64,000 nucleotides of DNA from Phenylobacterium sp. (GCF_024508875.1 NZ_JANINU010000330.1:46655-110654), one strand, 5' to 3'; shown: positions 32,562-41,556, counted from the stretch's first letter. Notes: generated by a model not told the origin, from the letters alone. Made by a program: numbers and translations.

Positions 32562-35382
32562 GCCGCACCCAAGACGCAGGCGTCTCCGCGTATATGGCCG
32601 GAATTTCCGGCTTCGACGCTCCGGGCCGAAGAATTTCCGGCGGCGGGATCTCCTCGGGCCGGTTCGTGGCGCTAAAGGCCAGCACGTGGCGCCACATCTC
32701 GTCGACTTCAGTCGGTGTGAGCACCACCAAGTCGCCAGGCCGCGCCATGCTCATGCAGGCTTCCGCCGCCGCCAGTTCGTCGGGCACGCGGTGGATCCTG
32801 TGCGCTGGGGCGCCGGCGCGTTGCGCGCCCTCGGCCATCAGCGCGATGATCTCGCCTTCCGCGCGGCCGCGACGGCCGGGATCTTCCCGCAGCACGATCT
32901 CGTCGAAGGTGTGGGCGGCGATTTCGCCCATCGCCCGCAGGTCCTCGTCACGCCGATCACCCGGCACGCAGACCATGCCGATCTGGCGCCGGTAGGTCGG
33001 TCTCAGCTTCACCAGCAGATCGCGCAGCGCCACCAGGCCGGCGGGGTTGTGCGCGTAGTCCATGATCACCCGGAAGCCGTGTCCGTCGAAGATGTTGAGC
33101 CGCCCGGGATTCTGCTCGTAGGAGGCGCCGAACGTGGCAAGCGCGAGGCGCACCGTCTGCAGCGAAGCGCCGCCGCCGATCGCCATGCCGGCCGCGGCCA
33201 GTGCGTTCTGCACGTTGAATTCGGCCAAGCCGCCCAGCGTGGCTGGGATCTCGCCAGCCCGCATGAGCGGCCTGCGGCGGCCATCCTGGTGGACCACGAT
33301 CTCGCCGCCAGCGCCGCTGGCCTCGCGCACGACCGCTAGGCCGCCACGCTCGATATGCTCGCGAAGGAACGCCGGCATGGTTTCGCCGCCGCGCAGCGAG
33401 AAGAAGGCTGGACTTCCGCCGGCCCTGCGCCGCATGCGGGCCACTAGCACGTCGTCAGCGTTGAGGACGCTGACGCCCGACGGGGCGACGTTCTCGACGA
33501 CCACCGACTTCACCCACGCCAGGTCTTGGACGGTGTCGACCCCTTTCACGCCGAGGTGGTCGGGAGCGATGTTGGTCACGGCTCCGACGTCGCAACTATC
33601 GAAGGCGAGCCCTTCGCGGAGTAGGCCCCCGCGCGCCACTTCGAACACGGCCGCCTCGACCATCGGGTCGCGCAGCACCATGCGCGCGCTGCGGGGACCG
33701 GAGGCATCGGCCTTCATGACCAGCTCGGAGTTGACGTACACGCCCGAGGTCGTCGTGAGGCCGACGCTCCGTCCCTCTTGACGCAGGATGTGGGCCAGCA
33801 TCCGGGCGGTTGTGGACTTCCCGTTGGTGCCAGTAACGGCGAATATCGGAATGCGGCCCGTTTCACCGCTCGGGAACAGCATCCGCACGACGGCCGGCGC
33901 CACCGGCCGCGACCGCCCCTCGCTCGGCTCCAGGTGCATGCGGAATCCTGGCGCCGCGTTAACTTCGACCACTCCGCCGCCGATCTCGCGGCAGGACTTG
34001 GAGATGTCGGGGCACATGAAATCGATGCCCGCGATGTCGAGCCCGAGCGTCATCGCAGCTCGCACCGCGATGCAGGCGTTGTCCGGGTGGATGTCGTCGG
34101 TGCGGTCAACCGCCGTGCCCCCCGTCGAGAGGTTGGCTGTGTTGCGCAGCAACACGCGCTGGCCCGCCGCCGGCACGTCGTCGAGGCTCAGGCCGTGCGC
34201 CGCAAGCAGGCTCTTCACCAGCGCATCGACCTTGATCCGCGTCAGCATCTTCTCGTGTCCGTCACCTCGGCGGGGGTCGCGGTTCACCTCGTCGATCAGC
34301 TCCGCGATTGTCCGCTTGCCGTCGCCCATGACATGCGCGGGAACTCGCTCTGCGACCGCCACGAGCTCGCCATTGACCACGAGCAGACGGTGGTCGTTGC
34401 CATCGAAATGCTGTTCGACGACGACCCTGGGGCTGATTGCAGCCGCCACGACGAAGGCGCGGCGGATGCCCTCGTCGTCCACGAGGTTGGTGGTCACGCC
34501 TCTTCCATGATTGCCGTCCAGGGGCTTTACGACCACCGGGCCAACCAGACGCCGAGCTTCTTTGATCGCCTCGTCGGCGCTACGCACCACCGCGCCCCGG
34601 GGAACGGGGATACCGGACTGGGCGAGGAGCGTCTTGGTGAGATCCTTGTTCGACGCGGTGTCCACACCGACGAAGGAGGTCCGGCCCGTAATACTGGCGC
34701 GGATCCGCTGCTGGTGTCGTCCCCAGCCAAGCTGGACCAGGCTTTGCTCGTCCAGCCGCATGACGGGGATGCCGCGCCTCTTCGCCTCCGCGACGATGGA
34801 GCCGGTGGTGGGGCCCAGACCCCGGCGCCGTTCCAGGCGACGTAGCCGCTCGACGGCGGCGTCAGCCGTGAACGGCTCCAACGCCGGCTCGCGCGACAGG
34901 AGCTCGAGCCCGACCAGGCCGCGAAGCTTGGCCGGCAGCAAGCCATGCGCAAGCTGTAGCGCAAAGCGCCCGGCCAATAAGCCGACTTCTTCCTCGGCGT
35001 ACTCGAAGAGGATGTCATAGACGCCGGCCCGCCCCTTGACCGAACGAGTTTTGCCCTTGCTGACGCCGAGGCCGGCGCGCGCCTGCAACTCGATGGCGAC
35101 ATGTTCAACGACGTGCCCGAACCAGGTGCCTTGGTTCAGCCGTTCAACGAAGCCCCCCGCGCGTCTCAGGCTGCAAGCGTGGCCCGCGAGACCCGGCAGC
35201 GCCCCCAGTAGTGCGGCGTTGAATCCCTCAAGGGTGTTGGAAGGCCAGGCCTCCAGCGCGCCGAGGTCGACGCGGATGCGCACCATGGGGATCGGGCCAT
35301 AGACATGTGGCCCCCGGTAGACGGCGCGCTCCAATACATGGATGGGCCCGGCGGGCTGCGAAACTTCAAACGCGACAGACAC
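32554..35382 (-). CDS. cphA: Cyanophycin synthetase
   Basis: Makes the storage polymer multi-L-arginyl-poly-L-aspartate from Asp, Arg and ATP without a ribosome. The 942-residue protein has the CphA N-terminal domain (RAVYRGPHVYGP at the start), an ATP-grasp domain with VVVKPLDGNHGRGV (about residues 280-293) for Asp addition, and a Mur-ligase-like domain with the P-loop VTGTNGKSTTARML (about 513-526) for Arg addition. Start is GTG at 35382 with GGGAGG five bases before; a GTG at 35427 is possible but lies inside a promoter-like sequence. The C-terminus has an extra tail of about 50 residues. Confidence 0.93.
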   Translation of the reverse strand: MSVAFEVSQPAGPIHVLERAVYRGPHVYGPIPMVRIRVDLGALEAWPSNTLEGFNAALLGALPGLAGHACSLRRAGGFVERLNQGTWFGHVVEHVAIELQARAGLGVSKGKTRSVKGRAGVYDILFEYAEEEVGLLAGRFALQLAHGLLPAKLRGLVGLELLSREPALEPFTADAAVERLRRLERRRGLGPTTGSIVAEAKRRGIPVMRLDEQSLVQLGWGRHQQRIRASITGRTSFVGVDTASNKDLTKTLLAQSGIPVPRGAVVRSADEAIKEARRLVGPVVVKPLDGNHGRGVTTNLVDDEGIRRAFVVAAAISPRVVVEQHFDGNDHRLLVVNGELVAVAERVPAHVMGDGKRTIAELIDEVNRDPRRGDGHEKMLTRIKVDALVKSLLAAHGLSLDDVPAAGQRVLLRNTANLSTGGTAVDRTDDIHPDNACIAVRAAMTLGLDIAGIDFMCPDISKSCREIGGGVVEVNAAPGFRMHLEPSEGRSRPVAPAVVRMLFPSGETGRIPIFAVTGTNGKSTTARMLAHILRQEGRSVGLTTTSGVYVNSELVMKADASGPRSARMVLRDPMVEAAVFEVARGGLLREGLAFDSCDVGAVTNIAPDHLGVKGVDTVQDLAWVKSVVVENVAPSGVSVLNADDVLVARMRRRAGGSPAFFSLRGGETMPAFLREHIERGGLAVVREASGAGGEIVVHQDGRRRPLMRAGEIPATLGGLAEFNVQNALAAAGMAIGGGASLQTVRLALATFGASYEQNPGRLNIFDGHGFRVIMDYAHNPAGLVALRDLLVKLRPTYRRQIGMVCVPGDRRDEDLRAMGEIAAHTFDEIVLREDPGRRGRAEGEIIALMAEGAQRAGAPAHRIHRVPDELAAAEACMSMARPGDLVVLTPTEVDEMWRHVLAFSATNRPEEIPPPEILRPGASKPEIPAIYAETPASWVRHA

Positions 35383-35410
35383 ATGACCTCCCACACTCTG
35401 GCCTAGCGAG

Positions 35411-35435
35411 AATGTCAGGTTGGGCACGGCGTTCC
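35411..35435 (-). promoter_or_regulatory. EcfG-like promoter, one mismatch, before the cyanophycin operon
   Basis: Minus strand GGAAC (35435-35431), 16 bases, CATT (35414-35411). One base of the -10 element differs from CGTT. Expected start near 35404, 22 bases before the cphA GTG and its GGGAGG. If used, cyanophycin metabolism would belong to the general stress response. Confidence 0.35.
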
Positions 35436-35692
35436 TTGCCGCATCAAATGAGAAGCTACTGATTTAGTTGTATTTTCGTAAGGTTGGCGCTCAGCGCAAA
35501 GACGCGGCAGGGCGATTCTAGATGTTTCGCAAACGCCGGAACTTCTGCGGCGGCCGAGCTTTGCGTCACGGATTTCCAGTGTTTTTCCCTGGGGGCTTTC
35601 CTGACGGCCAGCATCACCATCTCGGCGCAACGGCGCAGGCGTATCGCGTCGTGATCCCGCAAGCCTTGCCGTCAACGACGGACGCCACCGCC
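35436..35692. other. Intergenic region between cphA and the SprT-like gene
   Basis: With the promoter just left of it, this forms the 310-base gap between divergent genes. It contains an AT-rich patch (35449-35484) suited to a promoter on either strand, but no tRNA, hairpin terminator or convincing small gene was recognised. Open frames crossing it lack ribosome sites. Confidence 0.5.
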
Positions 35693-36103
35693 ATGCCAAA
35701 TCGCGAGCACTGGCTGACCCATGTTGCGGTGATGCTGCGGCCGATCTTCTCCCGCAACGGGCTGGAGATCCCCCTTCGGGTGCGGCTCGGTGTCGGCGCG
35801 CTGGCGCCCGCGCGCCGCACGCTGGGGGCGTGCTACACCACTTGCGACCGTATGGGCTTTCGCCATGTGACGATCTCCCCCTTCATCGACGATCCGGTCA
35901 TGGTCGCGGCTGTCCTCGCGCACGAACTCATCCACGCCGCGCTGCCGGCCGACGAGGGCCATGGCCCGCGCTTCCGCGCGGCCGCGCGCGCACTGGGGTT
36001 CGAAGGTCGCGCCACGGAGGTGACGATCGGTCCGGCCTTGCGCAGCGAACTGGAGCAGATCGTCGGGCGGGCAGGGCGGTACCCTCACGCGGCGCTCGTC
36101 TAG
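35693..36103 (+). CDS. SprT-like zinc metallopeptidase family protein
   Basis: Protein of 136 aa with the zincin motif HELIH (residues 77-81) and a likely third ligand His90 in DEGHGPRF, matching the SprT-like domain. ACYTTCDRMGFRHVTISPF precedes it, as in the family. Eukaryotic SPRTN cuts DNA-protein crosslinks; bacterial members are mostly uncharacterised. The C-terminal zinc ribbon seen in longer SprT proteins is absent. The ATG at 35693 is chosen since residues encoded upstream are not family-like. Confidence 0.8.
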   Translation: MPNREHWLTHVAVMLRPIFSRNGLEIPLRVRLGVGALAPARRTLGACYTTCDRMGFRHVTISPFIDDPVMVAAVLAHELIHAALPADEGHGPRFRAAARALGFEGRATEVTIGPALRSELEQIVGRAGRYPHAALV

Positions 36104-36263
36104 CCATATCGGGCGCGGATTGAGGCGTCGCGCCGAACTTCTCCCGGGCGCAATCCCGGGCCCTCAACGTCCCTCGGCGGGTGGTTCAGCTCATCCAAAG
36201 ACATGCGAGTGAACCGACGATCCCTTCGGGAATTGCAGTCGGCGAAAGTGCGGGAAGGGAACC

Positions 36264-36503
36264 ATGGATCCTGTGGAGTTTCGCGTGCGGCCGGTCCCCG
36301 CCGGGTGGATTCTGGAGGCGTCGGCAAGTCTGGCGCCGTTGGCGTTCCGGGCAGGCGGCGCGGCTGAGCGCAAGGCCGATGCGTTGGCCCAGGCGATGAC
36401 CTCGGCCGGCGTCGACGCGAAGGTGATCGTCCTCGATCGGGCGGGACAGGTCGCGGGGGTCCGATGGTACTGGGCCGCCGAGCCAGACCTGGCGTTGGCC
36501 TAG
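36264..36503 (+). CDS. Small hypothetical protein, 79 aa
   Basis: Begins MDPVEFRVRPVPAGWILEAS after a good ribosome site (GGGAAGGGAA). The pattern, two strands, a helix (ERKADALAQAMTSAG) and a final strand VIVLDRAGQVAGVRWYW, resembles DUF2188-like small proteins, but the match is by eye only. Its stop codon is directly followed by the ATG of the GFA gene, so the two are co-translated. Confidence 0.6.
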   Translation: MDPVEFRVRPVPAGWILEASASLAPLAFRAGGAAERKADALAQAMTSAGVDAKVIVLDRAGQVAGVRWYWAAEPDLALA

Positions 36504-36935
36504 ATGGCCGCCTCCGTGCTCCTGATCGGCGGCTGCGGGTGCGGGGCAGTCCGGTACGAGATTTCCGCCGCGCCGATCGACCCTGGGTACTGTCATTGCG
36601 AGACCTGCCGGCGTGTCTCCGGGGCGCCCGTCCTGGCCTACGCGAGCGTGCCAACAGCCGCCTTTCGCGTCACCCGAGGCGCGCTGCGCATCTGGCGCTC
36701 CTCGTCGTTCGGGCGGCGAGGCTTCTGCGAAGCCTGCGGGGCGCACCTCACCATGCAGGTCGACGAAGAGCCGGATGTTATCGACGTCACATTGGCATCT
36801 CTCGACGATCCGTCGGCTGTCGTGCCGCAGTTCCACATCTGGACGCGCAGCCAAATCCCATGGTTCGAGATCGCCGACGAGAAGCCTCGCTATGCGACCA
36901 ATCGCGCGGGCACGGCCGGGACGGCCGGCGGCTGA
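36504..36935 (+). CDS. GFA family zinc protein (glutathione-dependent formaldehyde-activating enzyme-like)
   Basis: Protein of 143 aa with the CENP-V/GFA zinc-binding pattern: Cys11 and Cys13 (GGCGCGAVRY), Cys30, Cys32 and Cys35 (GYCHCETCRR), Cys75 and Cys78 (RGFCEACGAHL). Founding members bind glutathione and speed its reaction with formaldehyde, though most of the family is of unknown function. A zinc dehydrogenase of formaldehyde-dehydrogenase type is encoded 12 kb away in the same island. No gap to the preceding 79-aa gene. Confidence 0.9.
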   Translation: MAASVLLIGGCGCGAVRYEISAAPIDPGYCHCETCRRVSGAPVLAYASVPTAAFRVTRGALRIWRSSSFGRRGFCEACGAHLTMQVDEEPDVIDVTLASLDDPSAVVPQFHIWTRSQIPWFEIADEKPRYATNRAGTAGTAGG

Positions 36936-36955
36936 AGCCTCAAACGTTGGTCCGC

Positions 36956-36981
36956 GGAACGCGCCCCGGCGCCTGCGCGTA
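36956..36981 (+). promoter_or_regulatory. EcfG-like promoter, N17 and one mismatch
   Basis: GGAAC (36956-36960), 17 bases, CGTA (36978-36981). It would start a transcript about 30 bases before the 82-aa gene. Spacing of 17 is tolerated by EcfG sigma factors, but the -10 differs in one base. Confidence 0.3.
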
Positions 36982-37016
36982 GGGTCGGGAGTTTCAGCCG
37001 CCGCAGGAGAGCCGCC

Positions 37017-37265
37017 ATGGACACCGAAGAGTCCAGCACCGAAGCCATGGACGACACCCACGCCCGCTTGCTGGCCCTGGAGATGGTGACGTCGGCCGTG
37101 CTCAATCAGATCGCGCGAGAGGATTCCCGGGTGATGTCTGTGCTCGAACAGTTGGCCTCGCCCACCAAGCTGCCCGACAGCGAGGCGGCGGGCGGAGCTG
37201 ACGGCCTGGCGCGCCTGCAGGCGAACGTCGCGCGCCTCGCGTCGGCCATCACGGCGCGACTGTAA
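37017..37265 (+). CDS. Small hypothetical helical protein, 82 aa
   Basis: Acidic N-terminus (MDTEESSTEAMDD) followed by two helices rich in alanine and leucine (LLALEMVTSAVLNQIARE and LARLQANVARLASAITARL) that could pair as a coiled coil. A strong CAGGAGAG ribosome site precedes the ATG. No family recognised. The last 17 bases overlap the convergent EamA gene. Confidence 0.6.
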   Translation: MDTEESSTEAMDDTHARLLALEMVTSAVLNQIAREDSRVMSVLEQLASPTKLPDSEAAGGADGLARLQANVARLASAITARL

Positions 37266-38172
37266 CCATCGCCGCCGCAAGCGCGCGGCGCCGAACCTGC
37301 TCGCGATGGAGTGTGTAGGCGCTCGACGCCAGGATGATCGCGATCCCGCCCAGCGTGACCCCGTCCGGCACGGCTGCGAATACGACCCATGACAGTCCCG
37401 TCGATGTGACGAGCTGCGCATAGGTCAGGGGCGCGAGCAGCGAGGCCTCGGCCTGCCGATAGGCGAGGATCATCGAGAGCTGGCCCAGCGCGTAAGCCAC
37501 GCCCATGGCCGCCGCGAGCATCACCTGGCGCGGCGTGGGCGGCTCGAACCAGGCCGGAGCCGTGAGGCTGAGCAGCGCGAGTCCTGTCAACGCCGACCAG
37601 AGCAGGGTGGTGCGGGCGCGCGTCTTCGGTCCCAGTCGCCGCGTCGCCACCATCGCCAGCGCTCCGCACGCCGCCGACGCCAGCGAGAACATTGCCGCGG
37701 GATGGAAGGTCTCGCCGCCGGGTCGCACCACCACGAGGACCCCCAGGAGGCCCAGCAGGACCGCGGCCCACCGACGGACGCCGACGGTCTCGCCCAGCAG
37801 CGGCACGGACAGGGCGGTGATCAGCGCCGGCGTCACAAAGGATATAGCCGTCGCCTCGGCCACGCCGAGGCGGCTGAGCCCGAGCAGGAAGAAGCTGGCG
37901 GACCCCAGCAGAGCGAGGCCCCGCACGAGCTGAAGACGCGGCTGGTGGGCGCGAAAGACCGTCCAGCCGCCCCTGAGCGCAAAGGCGACAGCGACGGCCG
38001 AAAGCATCACGTAGCGCAGCCATGTGATCTCCAGTGACGGCAGGTCTGCGCTCAGCCGCTTGGCGGCGATGTCGGATATCGAGAAGAGCGTCACGCCGCC
38101 GAGGACAAGGGCCATCGCCGCCCCCGTGGACGACGGGCCCTGAACTCCGAGAAGCGGTCGTAGGGCGATCAC
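37249..38172 (-). CDS. EamA/DMT family transporter
   Basis: Inner-membrane protein of 307 aa with ten predicted helices in two EamA repeats; the opening ALVLGGVTLFSISDIAAKRLS and the end of the first repeat WAAVLLGLLGVLVVVRPGG are typical. Such proteins export amino acids or other metabolites; the substrate is unknown. Its start overlaps the stop of the GH65 gene (ATGA), so it is last in the minus-strand run 41523-37249. Confidence 0.88.
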   Translation of the reverse strand: MIALRPLLGVQGPSSTGAAMALVLGGVTLFSISDIAAKRLSADLPSLEITWLRYVMLSAVAVAFALRGGWTVFRAHQPRLQLVRGLALLGSASFFLLGLSRLGVAEATAISFVTPALITALSVPLLGETVGVRRWAAVLLGLLGVLVVVRPGGETFHPAAMFSLASAACGALAMVATRRLGPKTRARTTLLWSALTGLALLSLTAPAWFEPPTPRQVMLAAAMGVAYALGQLSMILAYRQAEASLLAPLTYAQLVTSTGLSWVVFAAVPDGVTLGGIAIILASSAYTLHREQVRRRALAAAMVTVAP

Positions 38173-40301
38173 GACCCGTCAGCGGGCTCGAGCCGAGCGC
38201 GCTCGCCGTGCCTGGCGATCAGCCGCATCGGCTGCCCACGCACCCAGATGCGATCGATTTCGATGGCTTCCCACCCGGCGGGCAGCACGGCGTCCCGGCG
38301 GGCCCAGCGTTCGGGATCGCCGCCGTCGGGGATCAGGCCTGGGAAGCCTAACATCAGACCGAGGGCGAACCCGCCGATGTTGGCGAAGAACGGCCCGGCG
38401 AGCGGCTGGCCGTCGGAGCGGTCCGGCCGGTACTCCAGGATCTGGCCGAAGCGGCCGTGTTCGAACTGGCCGTAGCCCGCGTCGAGGAGCTGGAGCGCCC
38501 GGTCGCGGTCGCCGCACCATGACGCCCAGACGCCGAGCAGGGCCGACAGCATGGGGCTGCCGGCATATTCGTCAGCCCTGGCGAGGTAGAGCTCCAGCGT
38601 GGCCTGCGCCTGGTCCGCCGAGAGTCCGCCATCCAACGGGAAGATCCCCATCAGCGGGTCGGGCGTCTCGCCCTTCTCCTCGTCCGGCGCGTAGCCGTCG
38701 TGTGACACCACGGCGTTACCATCCATGGGCAGGACGAGCCTTTCAGCGATCTCGGTCCAGGCCGGGTCCACAGGAAGTCCGGCGTCTCCGCAGATCCGCA
38801 CCGCTTCGCGGAGGACGACCTTGGCCGACAGGTTGACGAAGGCGGGATTGTCCGAGGGCTCCTTGCGCTCAGCCACGCCCATGGCGCGGGGAATCTCGAA
38901 GCCGCGCTGCGTACGGCGCGCGCGGGACACCAGCCAATCCGCGACTCCGGCCAGCACGGGCGCGGCCTTCTCCCGCCGAAACCGTTCGTCGCCCGTCAGG
39001 TCAGAATAGACGGCGAAGGCGTGCGCGACGTCGAGCGAGACGTGGTCTTCGCGCCAGCTTGCGGACCCTGGCAGGGGCGCCGCCTCGTGGCCGGTGGAGC
39101 GGCCGCTTTCCCACGGATACTGGAGACCACGGCGTCCGAAGAGCGCGGCATTGGCGCGCGCGCCTTTCCGATGAGCGTATCGATAGTTGAGAAGCGCGAC
39201 AGCGGCGTGCGGCTGCAGCAGCGTGACGGGCGGGACGACGAAGGTCTCGATGTCCCACATCACGTGGCCATAGTAATAGTGATAGTCCGGCCAGGCCGCG
39301 AGCCCGAAGATCGAGGTCGACGCCAGGGCCGAGGAATGGGTCGAGGCGTTGAGGTAGTACCAGGCCGCATCGGCCAAGGCCTGCCAGCGGGGCTCTGCCC
39401 CGACGAGCCGAACCCGGCTCTTCCAGAGCTCCGCCCACTCGTCGCGGTTTTCCTGGCGAAGGGCGTCGAAGCCATCACGCCGCGCCATCGCGGCCAAGCG
39501 CGCCGCCTGCAACTCCGGCTGGTGATGCTCTCCGTCCGATACGACGCTGGTGATCTGGCGCAGGCGATAGGTGCGGCCGGGTTCGGCGTCGAACTCGTAC
39601 GCACTCTCCAAGAGTTGCTCGTGCGCGTCGGGTATGCGCTCCGCCTTCTCGTCGCCGAGGAATTCCGTCACGAACGCAAGGCCTGCGGCTGCTAGGCCGC
39701 CGTGACTCGCCCATCGCAGGGCGCCATCGATCTCGGCCTTCTCGAGGCGCGCCTTGTCAGCCAGCAGACCGTCCTCGCGACCATATACCCCCCGCCCATC
39801 CAAGCCCGCGCTGAGCCGCAACTTGCAGGCGGCGTCGACCGTCACCCTGATCTCCTGGCAAACCAGGGTCGGACGTCGGCGGCTGCAGAACATGAGTACT
39901 TCGATCTCGGCCCTCGCCGAGGCGGTGCGGAAGCCGCCGCGAGTGGTCAGCTCGCCGCTTGAGAAGTCATGGCTCTGCCGCGTGGCGGTGGCCAGATGAG
40001 GCGACTGCGACATCCGCACACCGTCGATGCTCAGGTCGCCGCTCAGGGGGAAGGGGGTCCGCGCGGCCGCCTCGATCTTCTCTTCCGGATGTTCGCCGAC
40101 GAAGCCGTTCAGCATCGCCACGCCCCCGCCCAGCGGAGCCTCGACCACCTTCAGCCCGATAAGGCCATTGGAGATGTAGGCCGGCAGCTCGAAGCGGTCC
40201 GTCGAGACCGCATCAGGCGGATTGATCGGCCGATGGGGATCGCTCTGCGGGTCTTGGCTAGGCGGCGACCCTGAGGCCTTGCGCCCGTCCATCAGGTCCA
40301 T
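38169..40301 (-). CDS. Glycoside hydrolase family 65 protein
   Basis: Enzyme of 710 aa related to acid trehalase and glucosylgalactosyl-hydroxylysine glucosidase. The conserved (alpha/alpha)6 barrel motifs WDIETFVVPPVTLLQP, GLQYPWESGRSTGHE and REDHVSLDVAHAFAVY (with the likely general acid Glu in RED) are present. N-terminal residues 1-250 form the beta-sandwich domain. No signal peptide, so cytoplasmic. Starts at 40301 or 40292, in both cases overlapping the SDR stop. It may hydrolyse or phosphorolyse an alpha-glucoside such as trehalose; the exact reaction cannot be read from sequence. Confidence 0.85.
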   Translation of the reverse strand: MDLMDGRKASGSPPSQDPQSDPHRPINPPDAVSTDRFELPAYISNGLIGLKVVEAPLGGGVAMLNGFVGEHPEEKIEAAARTPFPLSGDLSIDGVRMSQSPHLATATRQSHDFSSGELTTRGGFRTASARAEIEVLMFCSRRRPTLVCQEIRVTVDAACKLRLSAGLDGRGVYGREDGLLADKARLEKAEIDGALRWASHGGLAAAGLAFVTEFLGDEKAERIPDAHEQLLESAYEFDAEPGRTYRLRQITSVVSDGEHHQPELQAARLAAMARRDGFDALRQENRDEWAELWKSRVRLVGAEPRWQALADAAWYYLNASTHSSALASTSIFGLAAWPDYHYYYGHVMWDIETFVVPPVTLLQPHAAVALLNYRYAHRKGARANAALFGRRGLQYPWESGRSTGHEAAPLPGSASWREDHVSLDVAHAFAVYSDLTGDERFRREKAAPVLAGVADWLVSRARRTQRGFEIPRAMGVAERKEPSDNPAFVNLSAKVVLREAVRICGDAGLPVDPAWTEIAERLVLPMDGNAVVSHDGYAPDEEKGETPDPLMGIFPLDGGLSADQAQATLELYLARADEYAGSPMLSALLGVWASWCGDRDRALQLLDAGYGQFEHGRFGQILEYRPDRSDGQPLAGPFFANIGGFALGLMLGFPGLIPDGGDPERWARRDAVLPAGWEAIEIDRIWVRGQPMRLIARHGERARLEPADGS

Positions 40302-41176
40302 GTGGCGACGTCCGCAGCGTCGATGCTCAATGTATCGCCGCTGATGAAGCGGGCTTCGTCGGTGAGCAGGAACAGCGTGGCGGCGGCCACGTCTTCGGCC
40401 TTTACCCACGCATAGCCCATCGGCGTGGCGTCCTTCTTGGCCTCAATGTAGTCGGCGCGGGTCGGATTGTCCTTCTCGGGGACGGCCTCCTTCCAGCGTT
40501 GGGGCCCATCCATCATCGGCGTATCCGTCGGTCCGGGCAGGACTACGTTGACCGTTACCCCACTCTCGGCGGCTTCAAGGGCAGCGGTCTTGGCAAGGCC
40601 GATGAGGGCCCACTTCGAAGCGACGTAGGGCCCGGCCTCGGGCTCGCCCTTGCGGCCAGCGCCGGAGGCGATCACGACGATGCGGCCACGCCGCTGCGCC
40701 GTCATGGCTTTGAGCGCTGGAGCCAGCACGTGGAAGACGCCGTTCACGTTCACCCGGAGCACCGTGGCGAAGGTTACGGGATCCATATCCGCGAGCTTCC
40801 CTTCGAGGGTGAGCGCGGCGTTGGCCACGAGAAAGTCCAGCCGACCCAGTTGCTGCGTCGCCCGTTCGACGAGATCCCGCCCGGCGACGGGATCGGCGAC
40901 GTCGGCCTTGACCGCAACGCACCGCACACCCTCGGTCTCCACCTGACGCACCGTCTCGTCGAAGTCGGCCTGCGTCGCCTTCTCGTATGGCGTGCCGTCC
41001 GGCAGGTCTTCGAGGATGTCGCAGAGCACGAGGTCGCAGCCCTCCCGCGCGAGGTAGACCGCGTGCGCGCGGCCGATCCCTCGCGCGGCGCCCGTGATGA
41101 CGGCGACGCGGCCCTGGAATCGTGGGGTCGACGTGGGCCGCGGCGGAGGGACAGGGTCAGGACTATGGTCGGCCAT
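40292..41176 (-). CDS. Short-chain dehydrogenase/reductase
   Basis: SDR of 294 aa with an N-terminal proline-rich lead, cofactor motif ITGAARGIGRAHA (about residues 27-39), acidic LCDILEDL favouring NAD, NAA motif in VANAALTLEG, catalytic Ser in VIASGAG and YVASK. The DETVRQVETEGVRCVAVKADVAD layout recalls mycofactocin-type SDRs, but the dinucleotide insert is not convincing. GAGGAG precedes the ATG at 41176. Coupled to the GH65 gene. Confidence 0.9.
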   Translation of the reverse strand: MADHSPDPVPPPRPTSTPRFQGRVAVITGAARGIGRAHAVYLAREGCDLVLCDILEDLPDGTPYEKATQADFDETVRQVETEGVRCVAVKADVADPVAGRDLVERATQQLGRLDFLVANAALTLEGKLADMDPVTFATVLRVNVNGVFHVLAPALKAMTAQRRGRIVVIASGAGRKGEPEAGPYVASKWALIGLAKTAALEAAESGVTVNVVLPGPTDTPMMDGPQRWKEAVPEKDNPTRADYIEAKKDATPMGYAWVKAEDVAAATLFLLTDEARFISGDTLSIDAADVATWT

Positions 41177-41232
41177 CACGGCTCCTCGGCAGATTGCGCC
41201 AGCGGTGACGAGCGCCGCCGGAGATGTGGCGG

Positions 41233-41523
41233 CTAGTGGAGTCGCCGCGTGAAGCACACAGCGAGGTCCACGATGTCTGAGGTCTTGCCCCACGGGCCGA
41301 GCGCTTCCACGGCGCGACACAGCGAGCCCAGGCGGTGCTCGAGGCTCGCCGCATCCACCGCGGGACAGGCGTCGAGAAGCTGGTCAGCCATGGCCTGAAG
41401 CTCAGCCAGCCCGGCCTCGTCTCCCTCTGGGGCCATGATTTCGCACATCCGCCGCAGCGCCGCGGCTATGCCCGTCTCGCTTCCGGGCCAGCCTGGGAGG
41501 TCCTCAAGTGTGCGTATCGACAT
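41233..41523 (-). CDS. Hypothetical protein, 96 aa
   Basis: Helical protein beginning MSIRTLEDLPGWPGSETGI and containing LRRMCEIMAPEGDEAGLAEL and two later helices with two cysteines. No family recognised. It stands 56 bases upstream of the SDR on the same strand and is probably the first gene of the operon that continues with SDR, GH65 and EamA. A near-EcfG promoter at 41532-41556 would give an almost leaderless message. Confidence 0.6.
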   Translation of the reverse strand: MSIRTLEDLPGWPGSETGIAAALRRMCEIMAPEGDEAGLAELQAMADQLLDACPAVDAASLEHRLGSLCRAVEALGPWGKTSDIVDLAVCFTRRLH

Positions 41524-41531
41524 GGTCCGGC

Positions 41532-41556
41532 AACGCCGTGCGTGGGGGCCGGTTCG
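41532..41556 (-). promoter_or_regulatory. EcfG-like promoter, one mismatch
   Basis: Minus strand CGAAC (41556-41552), 16 bases, CGTT (41535-41532). First base of the -35 differs. The following gene starts at 41523, about at the expected transcript start. Confidence 0.35.

Noticed and set aside
36135..36165. Short inverted repeat CCCGGG...CCCGGG after the SprT-like gene as a terminator
   Set aside because: Only six bases per arm and no T run; expected often in GC-rich DNA.
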